A stretch of 64,000 bases of DNA from Fulverythrobacter ferritrahens (lineage in GTDB: Bacteria > Pseudomonadota > Alphaproteobacteria > Sphingomonadales > Sphingomonadaceae): the NCBI RefSeq assembly GCF_020539485.1, contig NZ_JACDXU010000002.1, positions 186,001 through 250,000 of the forward strand, in the 5' to 3' direction. The notes beneath the pieces are model-generated. The model had not been told where the DNA came from, made no database searches, and saw only the letters and a list, made by a program, of their open reading frames with translations. The position numbers and the translations under genes were made by a program. Positions 8,183 through 17,212 of the stretch are shown here, piece by piece; position 1 is the first letter of the stretch, and every line of letters starts with the position of its first letter.

Positions 8183-10009
8183 TCAAGCCTTGTAGAGGGC
8201 GTCCAGCCGCTCGCCATAACGGCCACGGATCATGTGCCGGCGGATCTTGAGGCTGGGCGTCATCTCGCCATTCTCAATCGCAAAGGCTTCATCCGCGAAG
8301 GCGAACTGGCGGACCTTCTCCACCACGGAAAGATCCTTGTTCACCCGGTCCACCGCTGCACGGATCGCGCTCTTGAAGGCGGGCAGTTCCTGCAGGGAGT
8401 GCAGGTCGAACTTCTCGTCATTCGCGCGCGCCCATTCCAGGGCCCATTCCGCGTCGGGCACGATCAGGCCCACGATATAGGGCCGCTTGTCGCCCACCAC
8501 CATCGCCTGGGCGATCTCGGGCTGGAGCGTCAGCATCCCCTCGATCTTCTGGGGCGCGACATTGTCGCCCTTGTCGTTGACGATCATGTCCTTCTTGCGA
8601 TCTGTGATGACGATGCGGCCCTGCGGGTCGAGATGGCCGATATCGCCCGTATGCAGCCAGATCGCGCCGCTGGGATCGATCGGGTTGGGCTGCAGCGCCC
8701 GCGCGGTTTCAGCCGGGTTTTGCCAGTATCCCTGCATTACCAGCTCGCCGCGAACGAGGATTTCGCCATCCTCCGCAATGGCCACTTCCACGCCCTTCAT
8801 CGGGGGGCCGACCGTATCCATCTTCAACCCAACCTTGGGCCGGTTGCAGCTGACCACCGGGGCAGCTTCCGTCTGGCCATAGCCTTGCAGCATGGTCAGC
8901 CCCATGGATTGGAAGAAGGTGCCGACATCGGGATTGAGCGGAGCCCCACCCGATACCAGCGCCTTGATCCTGCCGCCGAAGCGCTGGCGGATCTTGGGCC
9001 GCAGCGTTTTTTCCAGCAGCAGGTTCATGGGCATGTCGCGCAGGCGGCGGCGCCCGGCGAACGACAGTTCTCCGATGCGCAGGGCGCGGTCCATCAGGAA
9101 GTTGGCCACCCTGCCCTGTTTTTCCACCTGCTTCATGATGCGGGTGCGCAGCACTTCGAACAGGCGGGGCACTACCACCATGATGGTGGGGCGCACTTCC
9201 TCGATATTGCTCGCCAGCTTGTCGAGCCCCTCGGCGTAATAAATCTGCGCGCCAAGGCCGATGGGCAGGAACTGCCCGCCCGTATGCTCATAGGCATGAG
9301 ACAGGGGCAGGAAGGAGAGGAACACTTCCTCGTCCCAGCCGAAATCCTCCACCAGCAGGTCGGCCGCACCGCTCACATTGCACAGGATCGCGCCGTGGGA
9401 CAGCATGACCCCGCGCGGCGCGCCGCCGGTGCCGCTGGTATAGATGATGCAGGCCGTCACATCGCGGCCGATCCCGGCCAGGCGGGAATCCACCGCTGCG
9501 CGCGCGGCAACGGGATCGCCCGCCAGCATGTCGGTCCAGGCGTGGAAGTCGAAGGTGCCGGACTGGTGGCGGTTCAGGCTGTCGACGCCGATCACATGCT
9601 CGGCCATGCCCGATGTCATCACTGCGGGCAGCAGCGGCTTGGCCAGTTTCTCGTTTGAGACGATCACCACGCGTGCGCCGGAATTGTCCAGCACATGCTG
9701 GTGGTCGCGTTCCGTATTGGTAGTGTAGGCGGGCACGGTGATGCAGCCGGCAGCCATGATGGCAAGGTCAGCAATGCACCATTCGGGCCGGTTCTCGGAG
9801 ACGAGCGCCACCCGGTCCCCTTCCTTCAGGCCAAGCCCGAGCAGGTTCTCCGCCAGCAGGCAAACGGCCTGCGCTACTTCGTTCCAGCTCCGGGAGTGCC
9901 AGCCTCCCTCCTGCTTGGCCCACAGGAACGGTCGGTCGCCCAGTTCGTCTGCCCTTTGCAGGAACAGAGTGACCAAATTGTTGGCCGACCCGAAATCGGA
10001 AAGCTTCAT
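8183..10009 (-). CDS. long-chain acyl-CoA synthetase (AMP-forming)
   Basis: A 608-residue AMP-binding enzyme of the FadD/FAA1 type. It contains the phosphate-binding loop IYTSGTGGAPRGVMLSHG, the adenine motif GYGQTEAAPVVS, and the hinge region LHTGDIGHLDPQGRIVITDRKKDMIV. It activates fatty acids to acyl-CoA for degradation or lipid synthesis. The second P-loop segment has GTGGAP in place of the usual GT(T/S)GxP, an acceptable variant. The start MKLSDFG at 10009 is chosen over an upstream frame opening at 10090, whose extra residues look non-native. It is monocistronic here. Confidence 0.92.
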   Translation of the reverse strand: MKLSDFGSANNLVTLFLQRADELGDRPFLWAKQEGGWHSRSWNEVAQAVCLLAENLLGLGLKEGDRVALVSENRPEWCIADLAIMAAGCITVPAYTTNTERDHQHVLDNSGARVVIVSNEKLAKPLLPAVMTSGMAEHVIGVDSLNRHQSGTFDFHAWTDMLAGDPVAARAAVDSRLAGIGRDVTACIIYTSGTGGAPRGVMLSHGAILCNVSGAADLLVEDFGWDEEVFLSFLPLSHAYEHTGGQFLPIGLGAQIYYAEGLDKLASNIEEVRPTIMVVVPRLFEVLRTRIMKQVEKQGRVANFLMDRALRIGELSFAGRRRLRDMPMNLLLEKTLRPKIRQRFGGRIKALVSGGAPLNPDVGTFFQSMGLTMLQGYGQTEAAPVVSCNRPKVGLKMDTVGPPMKGVEVAIAEDGEILVRGELVMQGYWQNPAETARALQPNPIDPSGAIWLHTGDIGHLDPQGRIVITDRKKDMIVNDKGDNVAPQKIEGMLTLQPEIAQAMVVGDKRPYIVGLIVPDAEWALEWARANDEKFDLHSLQELPAFKSAIRAAVDRVNKDLSVVEKVRQFAFADEAFAIENGEMTPSLKIRRHMIRGRYGERLDALYKA

Positions 10010-10102
10010 AGGCAAATCCCCTCGCGCCCCGTAACCCTCCCGGGAGCCTTTTATCGAGATGTAAGCGTGCTTTGAGCGAGCGACAAGCACGCAGAGGGCG
10101 CG

Positions 10103-11851
10103 TTATTCGCCCACCCAGGCGCCCGCGCTGCGCGGATCAGCCGCGCCGGTCCAGCCAGTGGCGGTGCGTTCGGCCGCATTGGCCTTCAGCGGCAGCGCGC
10201 GGGCGATGATACTGCGGTGGCCGAATGCTTCCAGCGCGGGCTTCATACCTTCCAGCGCAGTGCCCGGTTCGATGAACAGCGTGTCACCAGGGGAATAGAG
10301 CATCGGCAGGGCAATCGCATCCTGAGCGGAGAGATCCCAGTCGATCCAGCCGATCAGTGCCTTGGCCACCTGCACCGGAATGGTCGGGCCGCCCGCCGCA
10401 CCAATCGCCAGCACCAGCCTGCCGTCCCGGTCATAGACCAGCGTTGGTGCCATGGAGCTGCGCGGGCGCTTGCCCGGCTCCACGCGATTGGCCACCGGTT
10501 GCCCGTCCTTTTCAGGCGAGAAGCTGAAATCGGTGAGTTCGTTGTTAAGGTAATACCCACCCACCATCAGGCCCGATCCGAAAGAGCCCTCGATCGTGGA
10601 AGTATAGCTGACAGCATCGCCCCAGCGGTCGATGGCCACGAAATGGGAGGTGCCATGTTCCTCCGGCTCGTCGCCATCGGCCCAGCTCAGCTGCGGGCCA
10701 TCCATCGGCGGGGTTCCGGCGCTGACATTCGCCATGGTCCTCTCGGGCGAAATCAGTGCGCCCCGGCTGGCCAGATAGGCATCGTCCACCAGCCCCTTCA
10801 CCGGCACCGGTACGAAATCGGCATCGCCCAGATAGAGCTCGCGATCGGCAAAGGCGAGGCGCTGGGATTCGGCGAACAGGTGCCAGGCCACAGGTGAATC
10901 CTTGCCCAGAGCATGGAGATCGAACCCTTCCAGCTGTTTGAGGATAGCAAGTACGGTGGTCGCGCCCGAGGAAGGCGGGCCCATGCCGCAGATCTTGTAG
11001 CTGCGATATGTGCCACAAATGGCCGGACGCTCTCGCGTGGCATATTGCTCTATATCGCTCGTCACCATGCCATGCAGATGGGGCGTGGCGGCGGCTGTTT
11101 CCACGGCGATGGCAACTGCGTTATCGCCCGTATAGAAAGCGTCCGGCCCTTCCCGCGCGATCTTTTCCAGCGTGGCGGCGAGCGCCGGGTTCTTCACCAG
11201 CGTGCCCACAGGCAGCGGGTCGCCCGCCGCATCATAGAACAATGCCCGGCCTTCCGGCTGGGCGGCGGCGCGGTTCTTCGCGTTGACCAGGAATTCGTGC
11301 AGCCGTTCATTGATGACGAAACCGTCGCGCGCCAGCGTAATGGCGGGCGCGAACAGGGCCTTCCATGCCAGCTTGCCGTGGCGCTCATGCGCATCGGCAA
11401 CCATGCGCAGATTGCCCGGCACCCCCACGCTGAGGCCGGACATCACAGCTTCCATGAAGGGGCGGGGCTTGCCGTCCCTGTCCAGGAACCAGTCGGGCCC
11501 CGCAGCCATTGGCGCGGTTTCCCGCCCATCCAGTGTCTCCACTGTGCCATCCGGATTGCCCAGCACCATGAAGCCGCCGCCGCCAATGCCCGAACTTTGC
11601 GGCTCGACCACAGTCAGCGCCAGCATGGTGGCGATGGCTGCATCGGTGGCACTGCCGCCTTGGCGCAGCATCTGTGCCCCGGCCTCCGCCGCGCGCGGAT
11701 CGGCCGCGCTTACCACCCCTGCCGTCTGGGCCGCTGTGTGGGATGGGGATGGTGTCGGGGGCGTGCTGGCCAGCGCCGCACCGCTATCGCCAGTGCAGGC
11801 CCACAGGGCCAGGGGAAGGAGCAGGGCGGCGGAAAGGCGTTTATTCAGCAT
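10103..11851 (-). CDS. ggt: gamma-glutamyltransferase
   Basis: A 582-residue Ntn-hydrolase. The N-terminus is a lipoprotein-like signal (LLPLALWAC, cysteine at about 19), placing it in the envelope. The autocatalytic cleavage site lies at EEHGTSHFVAID, whose threonine becomes the nucleophile of the small subunit. NNELTDFSF, PRSSMAPTLV and AAGGPTIP follow, as expected. It transfers or hydrolyses the gamma-glutamyl group of glutathione and related peptides in the periplasm. It lies ten bases downstream of pyrD and may share its transcript. Confidence 0.93.
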   Translation of the reverse strand: MLNKRLSAALLLPLALWACTGDSGAALASTPPTPSPSHTAAQTAGVVSAADPRAAEAGAQMLRQGGSATDAAIATMLALTVVEPQSSGIGGGGFMVLGNPDGTVETLDGRETAPMAAGPDWFLDRDGKPRPFMEAVMSGLSVGVPGNLRMVADAHERHGKLAWKALFAPAITLARDGFVINERLHEFLVNAKNRAAAQPEGRALFYDAAGDPLPVGTLVKNPALAATLEKIAREGPDAFYTGDNAVAIAVETAAATPHLHGMVTSDIEQYATRERPAICGTYRSYKICGMGPPSSGATTVLAILKQLEGFDLHALGKDSPVAWHLFAESQRLAFADRELYLGDADFVPVPVKGLVDDAYLASRGALISPERTMANVSAGTPPMDGPQLSWADGDEPEEHGTSHFVAIDRWGDAVSYTSTIEGSFGSGLMVGGYYLNNELTDFSFSPEKDGQPVANRVEPGKRPRSSMAPTLVYDRDGRLVLAIGAAGGPTIPVQVAKALIGWIDWDLSAQDAIALPMLYSPGDTLFIEPGTALEGMKPALEAFGHRSIIARALPLKANAAERTATGWTGAADPRSAGAWVGE

Positions 11852-11861
11852 GAGCCGTGCC

Positions 11862-12905
11862 CTATTCGCTCCCTACTGCCTCTTCAATGGAGCTGAAGCC
11901 ATCCCGGCGCATCAGCGCCTCGATCCCGCGCGCAATCCGGCGGGCGATCCCCGGCCCTTCATAGACCATGGCCGAATAGAGCTGCACCAGGCTGGCCCCG
12001 GCCCTGATCCGCGCCCAGGCATCTTCCGCCGTGGTAATGCCGCCCACACCCACCAGCGGTATCGTGCCGCCGGTCGCCCTGCGGAAATCGCGCAGGCGCT
12101 GCTGGGCCAGATCGCGCAAGGGCGCGCCGGACAGCCCGCCACTTTCTCCGGCATCGCGTGATTTCAAGGGCGGACGCGAAATGGTGGTGTTGGAAACAAT
12201 CAGTGCGCCCAGCTTCCGGTCGATCGCGATGCGGGCAATCGCATCCACATCAGCGGGTTCCAGATCGGGCGCCACTTTCAGGAATACCGGCGGGGGTTTG
12301 CCATGGGTGGCTTCACTCGCCCCATCAATCACTGTGTCGAGCAGCTCCGCCAGCGCCGCTTCGTCCTGCAGCGCCCGCAGGCCGGGCGTATTGGGGCTGG
12401 AAACATTCACGGCCAGATAGGTCGCCAGAGGCGCCATGATCCGCGCCATCACTCCATAATCGGAAATGCGATCGGCCGAATCCTTGTTCGCGCCAATATT
12501 GATGCCCAATACGCCGGGGTTGCCCGCGCGGGCGGCAAGCCGCTCATGCGCGATTTCCGCTCCCTTGTTGTTGAACCCCATGCGATTGATCACCGCGCGA
12601 TCCTCCGTGAGGCGGAACAGGCGCGGCCGGGGATTGCCGGCCTGAGGCAGCGGCGTGATCGATCCGACCTCCGCAAAGCCGAAGCCCAGCCCCAGCAGGG
12701 CGTCGGGCACTTCGCCATCCTTGTCGAAGCCTGCCGCCATGCCGACGGGATTGGGAAAGCGGATGCCTGCAACTCTGGTGGCCAGCGGTCCATCCAGGGC
12801 GGGCGATGCGCCATGAGGCAGCATTTTCAGCGCGCCCAGGGCAAAGCCATGGGCCGTTTCCGGATCGAGGGCGAACAGGGCGGGACGGATCAGGCGGAAC
12901 AGCAT
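11862..12905 (-). CDS. pyrD: dihydroorotate dehydrogenase (quinone), class 2
   Basis: A 347-residue class 2 enzyme. The N-terminal MLFRLIRPALFALDPETAH helix is the membrane-associating part. Core motifs are GFAEVGSITPLPQAGNPRPR, NRMGFNN, VSSPNTPGLR with the catalytic serine, and IVSNTT. It oxidises dihydroorotate to orotate, using FMN and quinone, in pyrimidine synthesis. The ATG at 12905 matches the family; an upstream frame opening to 12977 is not similar. ggt follows closely downstream. Confidence 0.96.
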   Translation of the reverse strand: MLFRLIRPALFALDPETAHGFALGALKMLPHGASPALDGPLATRVAGIRFPNPVGMAAGFDKDGEVPDALLGLGFGFAEVGSITPLPQAGNPRPRLFRLTEDRAVINRMGFNNKGAEIAHERLAARAGNPGVLGINIGANKDSADRISDYGVMARIMAPLATYLAVNVSSPNTPGLRALQDEAALAELLDTVIDGASEATHGKPPPVFLKVAPDLEPADVDAIARIAIDRKLGALIVSNTTISRPPLKSRDAGESGGLSGAPLRDLAQQRLRDFRRATGGTIPLVGVGGITTAEDAWARIRAGASLVQLYSAMVYEGPGIARRIARGIEALMRRDGFSSIEEAVGSE

Positions 12906-13086
12906 GGTTTTGCCGGTTATGGCAAAGCGCGCGCCCTGTCGATGGGCCTTGCAGGGCGGGCCGAGCCTGTCGCCCAACGATGGTTAACCATTTAACAATA
13001 GTTACGATTTCTTTGCGCTGTCACCCAATAGTCACGCCTTCTGTCGCTTTCTTACAATTACTGTTCACCTTTCCTCACTAGAGGGT

Positions 13087-13176
13087 GAGATGCGACCCGA
13101 AGGGCTCGATGCAGCAATGCTATCGAGTTCTCAACTTACCAGGGCGGCTTTCCCTAGCGGGAGGCCGCCCTTTTTT
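13087..13176 (+). ncRNA. candidate small RNA or leader
   Basis: A non-coding stretch with two stem-loops: CTCGAT/ATCGAG around 13106-13129 and a strong terminator hairpin at 13142-13176. The transcript would begin near 13087 by inference; no clear promoter was identified. The terminator is more than 130 bases before the sufR start, so the unit could be an independent small RNA or an attenuated leader of the suf operon. No known RNA family was recognised. Confidence 0.35.
13142..13176 (+). terminator. rho-independent terminator
   Basis: The stem GGGCGG/CCGCCC has an inner CCC/GGG extension around a TAGC loop and is followed directly by six T. It is oriented on the plus strand with no recognised plus-strand protein gene before it, which implies a short upstream transcript. 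Confidence 0.8.
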
Positions 13177-13220
13177 CGTCGGTTTTCCGCGAATTTCAGC
13201 GCAGTTCTCGCCCGATCCAG

Positions 13221-13239
13221 GCATTGCTTGTTGCAATGC
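13221..13239. promoter_or_regulatory. palindrome upstream of sufR, possible operator
   Basis: GCATTGC-TTGTT-GCAATGC is a perfect 7-bp inverted repeat 76 bases before the first suf gene. Its place between the terminator and sufR makes it a candidate site for the Rrf2 regulator or another iron regulator. It does not match a consensus I can name. Confidence 0.35.
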
Positions 13240-13314
13240 GGCGAAGCATCCCTAGATGAAACCGGAACGAATCACTCTGAATTGCAGGGATGACATTTCC
13301 GCAAGGGAAGGCAG

Positions 13315-13773
13315 ATGCGACTTTCGAGCATGGCCGATTATGCCGTCGTCACGATGAGCGCCGCCGCGCGCCATTGTGGGTCCACGTCGCTTGTCGACGC
13401 GGACGGACGAAAGCGCGCGCGTGTATCGTCCGCGCAGCTGGCCGATGAAACCGGCCTGCCCGTGCCCACGGTGCAGAAGTTGGTCAGCATGCTCAGTGCC
13501 GCAGGGCTGCTGCGCTCGGTGCGCGGGGCCCATGGCGGGTTGCAGCTCGCGCGTCCGGCAGCGGCGATCTCCATCGCCGATATAGTGGAAGCAGTGGAAG
13601 GGCCTATCGCGCTGACGGCCTGTGTCGATCATGGCAAGCAGGATTGCGCGCTTGAATGTTCCTGCTCGGCCCGCCCGCATTGGAGTGCGGTGAACGCGGC
13701 GATGCGCGGTGCGCTGGCGGATGTGCCGCTCAGCCGTTTCGTGGCCCAACCGCCCAAGGAAGCAGTATTGTGA
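13315..13773 (+). CDS. Rrf2 family regulator of the SUF system
   Basis: A 152-residue winged-helix protein of the Rrf2 family (relatives IscR, SufR). The DNA-binding part covers about residues 1-95 with [23 protein letters not shown] as the recognition region. Cysteines at 103, 111, 115 and 117 (C-x7-C-x3-C-x-C) are suited to holding an Fe-S cluster. It heads the suf operon, and its stop overlaps the sufB start, so it probably senses Fe-S status and autoregulates the operon. The family is certain; cluster ligation is inferred from the cysteines. Confidence 0.9.
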   Translation: MRLSSMADYAVVTMSAAARHCGSTSLVDADGRKRARVSSAQLADETGLPVPTVQKLVSMLSAAGLLRSVRGAHGGLQLARPAAAISIADIVEAVEGPIALTACVDHGKQDCALECSCSARPHWSAVNAAMRGALADVPLSRFVAQPPKEAVL

Positions 13774-15251
13774 CGGACGAAACCACCCTGCGCGATCAGG
13801 AAGCCCGCGAAGCCGCGAAGAAGCTCGAAACCTACGAATGGGGTTTTTCGAGCGATATCGAACAGGAATTCGCGCCCAAGGGGCTGGACGAGAATACCGT
13901 TCGCTTCATCTCGGCCAAGAAGAACGAGCCGGAATGGATGCTTGAATGGCGCCTCAAGGCCTTCCGCCTGTGGCAGACCATGGAAGAGCCGGACTGGGCC
14001 AAGCTCTCCATTCCGCCGATCGATTATCAGGACGCCTATTATTACGCCGCGCCCAAGCAGAAGACCGAGCTGAAATCGCTCGACGAGGTCGATCCCGAGA
14101 TTCTGCGTGTTTACGAGAAGCTGGGCATTCCGATCGAGGAACAGAAGGTTCTCGCCGGGGTGGAAGGCGCGCGCAAGGTGGCGGTGGATGCCGTGTTCGA
14201 CAGCGTTAGTGTGGCCACCACCTTCCGGGAAGAGCTGAAGAAGGCCGGCGTCATCTTCCTCTCCATCTCGGAAGCGATCCGCGAATATCCTGAGCTGGTG
14301 AAGCGCTGGCTGGGCAAGGTCGTGCCTCAGCATGACAATTATTTTGCTGCGCTTAACTGCGCGGTCTTCTCTGACGGCACCTTCGTCTACATCCCCGAAG
14401 GGGTGCGCTGCCCGATGGAGCTTTCCACCTATTTCCGCATCAATGCGGAGAATACGGGGCAGTTCGAACGCACTCTGATCGTGGCCGACAAGGGCAGCTA
14501 TGTGAGCTACCTTGAAGGCTGCACGGCCCCGCAGCGCGACGAGAACCAGCTCCATGCAGCCGTGGTGGAACTGGTCGCGCTCGACGATGCGGAGATCAAA
14601 TATTCCACGGTCCAGAACTGGTATCCGGGCGATGCCGAGGGCAAGGGCGGAATCTACAATTTCGTCACCAAGCGGGCCTTGTGTCAGGGCAAGCGTAGCA
14701 AGGTCAGCTGGACGCAGGTGGAAACCGGCAGCGCGATCACCTGGAAATATCCCAGCTGCGTGCTGAATGGCGAGGATTCGGTGGGCGAGTTCTACTCCGT
14801 CGCCGTCACCAACAATCACCAGCAGGCGGATACCGGGACCAAGATGATCCATAACGGCGCGCGCAGCCGTTCGACCATCGTGTCCAAGGGCATCAGCGCA
14901 GGCAAATCGAACAATACCTATCGCGGGTTGGTGCGCGTCGGCGCCAATGCCGATGGCGTGCGCAACTTCACCCAGTGCGACAGCCTGCTGCTGGGCGACA
15001 AATGCGGTGCGCATACCGTGCCCTATATCGAGGTGAAGAACCCCTCCGCCCAGATCGAGCATGAGGCGACGACCAGCAAGATCAGCGACGATCAGCTGTT
15101 CTACGCCATGCAGCGCGGGCTGGGTCAGGAAGAAGCGGTCGCCCTGATCGTGAACGGCTTTGCCCGCGAAGTGCTGCAGCAATTGCCGATGGAATTCGCC
15201 GTGGAAGCGCAGAAGCTGCTCGGCATCAGCCTTGAAGGAAGCGTTGGATGA
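13770..15251 (+). CDS. sufB: Fe-S cluster assembly protein SufB
   Basis: A 493-residue SufB, the scaffold subunit of the SufBC2D complex in the cytosol. The sequence begins with a GTG at 13770 that overlaps the sufR stop (GTGA) and continues through [49 protein letters not shown] and [17 protein letters not shown], all conserved in SufB. The frame is open further upstream into sufR, but that part is not SufB-like. The last bases overlap the start of the DUF559 gene (ATGA). Confidence 0.97.
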   Translation: MTDETTLRDQEAREAAKKLETYEWGFSSDIEQEFAPKGLDENTVRFISAKKNEPEWMLEWRLKAFRLWQTMEEPDWAKLSIPPIDYQDAYYYAAPKQKTELKSLDEVDPEILRVYEKLGIPIEEQKVLAGVEGARKVAVDAVFDSVSVATTFREELKKAGVIFLSISEAIREYPELVKRWLGKVVPQHDNYFAALNCAVFSDGTFVYIPEGVRCPMELSTYFRINAENTGQFERTLIVADKGSYVSYLEGCTAPQRDENQLHAAVVELVALDDAEIKYSTVQNWYPGDAEGKGGIYNFVTKRALCQGKRSKVSWTQVETGSAITWKYPSCVLNGEDSVGEFYSVAVTNNHQQADTGTKMIHNGARSRSTIVSKGISAGKSNNTYRGLVRVGANADGVRNFTQCDSLLLGDKCGAHTVPYIEVKNPSAQIEHEATTSKISDDQLFYAMQRGLGQEEAVALIVNGFAREVLQQLPMEFAVEAQKLLGISLEGSVG

Positions 15252-15724
15252 CTGCCGCCCGCTCGAAACTGACTCTCGGTGCCCCGCGAGAAACGGCTCC
15301 GGCCGACCGCACCCGCGCCTGGAACGTCTCGCCCGCCCGGGCCGAAAAACTGAAGGAACGTGCGCGCAATATGCGGCTCAATCCCACCCCGGCGCAGGCG
15401 CTGCTGTGGGAACGGATCGGCGAAAAGCAGCTGGGGTTCAGCTTCACCCGCGAAGTGGTGATGGGCTCCACCATCGTTGATTTCGCCTGCCGCCCGCGCT
15501 GGGTGGTAGTGGAAACCGGCGGTACTGAAGGCCCCGAAGCGACCCTGGCGGAACTGTCCGACCGCAAGCTGACCGAGGTGGGCGTGCGCGTGCTGCGCTT
15601 TTCGGAGGAACAGGTGCTGGAAGACATCGAGACGGTACTCGCCGCGATCCGCGAGGAACTGAACAAGCCCTTCGAAAAGCCGAAAACCGCCCGCGCACCC
15701 CGCCGCGCCCGTCCGCAATATTGA
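15248..15724 (+). CDS. DUF559 (Vsr-like endonuclease fold) protein in the suf operon
   Basis: A 158-residue protein resembling DUF559, a family with the Vsr/type II endonuclease fold. Recognisable blocks are [31 protein letters not shown] (aspartate 78, glutamate 89), DR at 105-106 and [22 protein letters not shown]. The usual acidic-glycine-histidine segment after the glutamate (E-x-D-G-x-x-H) is replaced by ETGGTEG, so catalysis may be lost. The C-terminus is basic and proline-rich. It starts inside the sufB stop and ends seven bases before sufC, so it is firmly part of the operon. Its role there is unknown. Confidence 0.75.
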   Translation: MTAARSKLTLGAPRETAPADRTRAWNVSPARAEKLKERARNMRLNPTPAQALLWERIGEKQLGFSFTREVVMGSTIVDFACRPRWVVVETGGTEGPEATLAELSDRKLTEVGVRVLRFSEEQVLEDIETVLAAIREELNKPFEKPKTARAPRRARPQY

Positions 15725-15731
15725 GAAGACC

Positions 15732-16472
15732 ATGCTGAAGATTGAAAACCTCCACGCCGAAATCGACGGCAAGCAGATCCTCAACGGGCTCACCCTGGAA
15801 GTGGGCGCGGGCGAGGTGCATGCGATCATGGGGCCCAACGGCGCGGGCAAGTCCACGCTGGGCTATGTGCTGGGCGGCCGTCCGGGCTATGAAGTGACCC
15901 AGGGCTCCGTAACCTTCAAGGGGCAGGATCTGCTGGCACTTGAACCGCATGAGCGGGCCGCTGCCGGCATGTTCCTGGGCTTTCAATATCCGGTAGAGAT
16001 TCCCGGCGTCAGCTTTGCCCAGTTCCTGCGTGAGGCCGTGAATGCCCAGCACAAGAGCCGCGGGGAAGAGGCGCTTTCGGGCGGCGAGTTCCTGAAGCTG
16101 GCCAAGGAAAAGGCCGGGCTGCTGCGCCTCGACATGGATATGCTCAAGCGCCCGGTGAACGTCGGCTTTTCGGGTGGCGAGAAGAAGCGCGCCGAAATGG
16201 TCCAGATGGGCATTCTCGACCCGTCCTTTGCCGTGCTGGACGAAACCGACAGCGGCCTCGACATCGATGCCCTGCGCATCGTGGGCGAAGGCATCAATGC
16301 GATCATGCGCGCGCCTGACAAGGCTGTGCTGCTGATCACCCACTACCAGCGCCTGCTGGATTACGTGAAGCCTGACGTCGTGCATGTGCTCGCCAAGGGC
16401 CGTATCGTGAAGACGGGCGGGCCGGAACTCGCGCTCGAACTCGAAGAGCAGGGTTACGAGGCGGTTGCCTGA
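15732..16472 (+). CDS. sufC: Fe-S cluster assembly ATPase SufC
   Basis: A 246-residue ABC-type ATPase. Walker A is GPNGAGKST at 34-42, the signature is FSGGEKKRAEM at about 146-156, and Walker B with the catalytic region reads FAVLDETDSGLD at 166-177. SufC binds SufB and SufD and uses ATP to remodel the SufBC2D scaffold. Its stop shares one base with the sufD start (TGATG). Confidence 0.97.
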   Translation: MLKIENLHAEIDGKQILNGLTLEVGAGEVHAIMGPNGAGKSTLGYVLGGRPGYEVTQGSVTFKGQDLLALEPHERAAAGMFLGFQYPVEIPGVSFAQFLREAVNAQHKSRGEEALSGGEFLKLAKEKAGLLRLDMDMLKRPVNVGFSGGEKKRAEMVQMGILDPSFAVLDETDSGLDIDALRIVGEGINAIMRAPDKAVLLITHYQRLLDYVKPDVVHVLAKGRIVKTGGPELALELEEQGYEAVA

Positions 16473-17212
16473 TGCGCGGCGCGCTCTCCACGCGTGAAGA
16501 AGATTGGCGCTATGCCGATCCCGACTGGCTGGCTGCTGCCGATCCGGTGGCGCTCGCTCAATGGCGCGAAGTTGACGTGCCGGCAGGCGCTGCAATCAGC
16601 GAAACGCGCGAAGTCGCTGCCGGTGTCGAACGGCTGCGCGTCCATGTCGGGCGCGGGGGCAGTTTCGCCCTGTTCTGCATCAATGCTGCTGGGCCCTATG
16701 CCCGCGCCGAAGTGGAAGTGACGCTGGAAGAAGGCGCGCATTTCGAATTCGGCGGCGTGACCCTGGGCGGGGGCGATACCCGGCAGGAATTCGTCACTCG
16801 CGTGGTCCATGCTCACCCCTATGCCACCAGCAACCAGACGGTGCGCGCGGTGCAATGGGGCCGCTCCACCGGCAATTTCCTTGGCCGGATCGAAGTGGTG
16901 CGCGATGCGCAGAAAACCGATGCGGCCCAGAATTTCCGCGCGATCCTGCTGGAAAAGGGGGCTTCGGCCAACACGAAGCCGGAACTCGAAATCTACGCCG
17001 ACGATGTGAAATGCGCCCATGGCGCGGCCATCGGCGCGCTGGACCAGACGGCGGCTTTCTACATGGCGGCACGCGGCATCCCGCCTGAAACGGCGCGCAA
17101 GCTGCTGATCCGCGCCTTCGTGGCCGATGCCTTCGCGGCCATCGAGGATGGAGACATGCGCGAGCAGATGCTGGAAAAGGCGCTTGCCGCCTTGGGGGAG
17201 GAGGCGCTGTGA
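16472..17212 (+). CDS. sufD: Fe-S cluster assembly protein SufD (short form)
   Basis: A 246-residue SufD-like protein, much shorter than the roughly 420 residues of the enterobacterial protein. The conserved C-terminal beta-helix part is present: VRAVQWGRSTGNFLGRIEVV, DAAQNFRAILL, ADDVKCAHGAAIGALD and ARKLLIRAF. SufD pairs with SufB, binds SufC and contributes a histidine (in CAHGA) to cluster assembly. The missing part is the N-terminal helical region. Overlaps with sufC and sufS keep it in the operon. Confidence 0.93.
   Translation: MRGALSTREEDWRYADPDWLAAADPVALAQWREVDVPAGAAISETREVAAGVERLRVHVGRGGSFALFCINAAGPYARAEVEVTLEEGAHFEFGGVTLGGGDTRQEFVTRVVHAHPYATSNQTVRAVQWGRSTGNFLGRIEVVRDAQKTDAAQNFRAILLEKGASANTKPELEIYADDVKCAHGAAIGALDQTAAFYMAARGIPPETARKLLIRAFVADAFAAIEDGDMREQMLEKALAALGEEAL

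Larger units (their letters stand above)
12906..13314. other. 409-bp intergenic region between pyrD and the suf operon
   Basis: No convincing protein gene is seen. Near the pyrD side a perfect 12-bp palindrome, ATGGTTAACCAT at 12980-12991, carries TTAACCAT on both strands, which resembles a CtrA half-site; this is a resemblance only. A possible small RNA ending in a strong terminator occupies about 13087-13176, and a GCATTGC/GCAATGC palindrome lies at 13221-13239. The rest should contain the pyrD and suf promoters. Confidence 0.5.

Noticed and set aside
8234-9658. 474-codon plus-strand frame opposite the acyl-CoA synthetase
   Set aside because: The opposite strand encodes an intact AMP-binding enzyme with all motifs; this frame shows none.
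13090-13293. 67-codon plus-strand frame before sufR
   Set aside because: It runs straight through a strong terminator hairpin and has no ribosome site or similarity.
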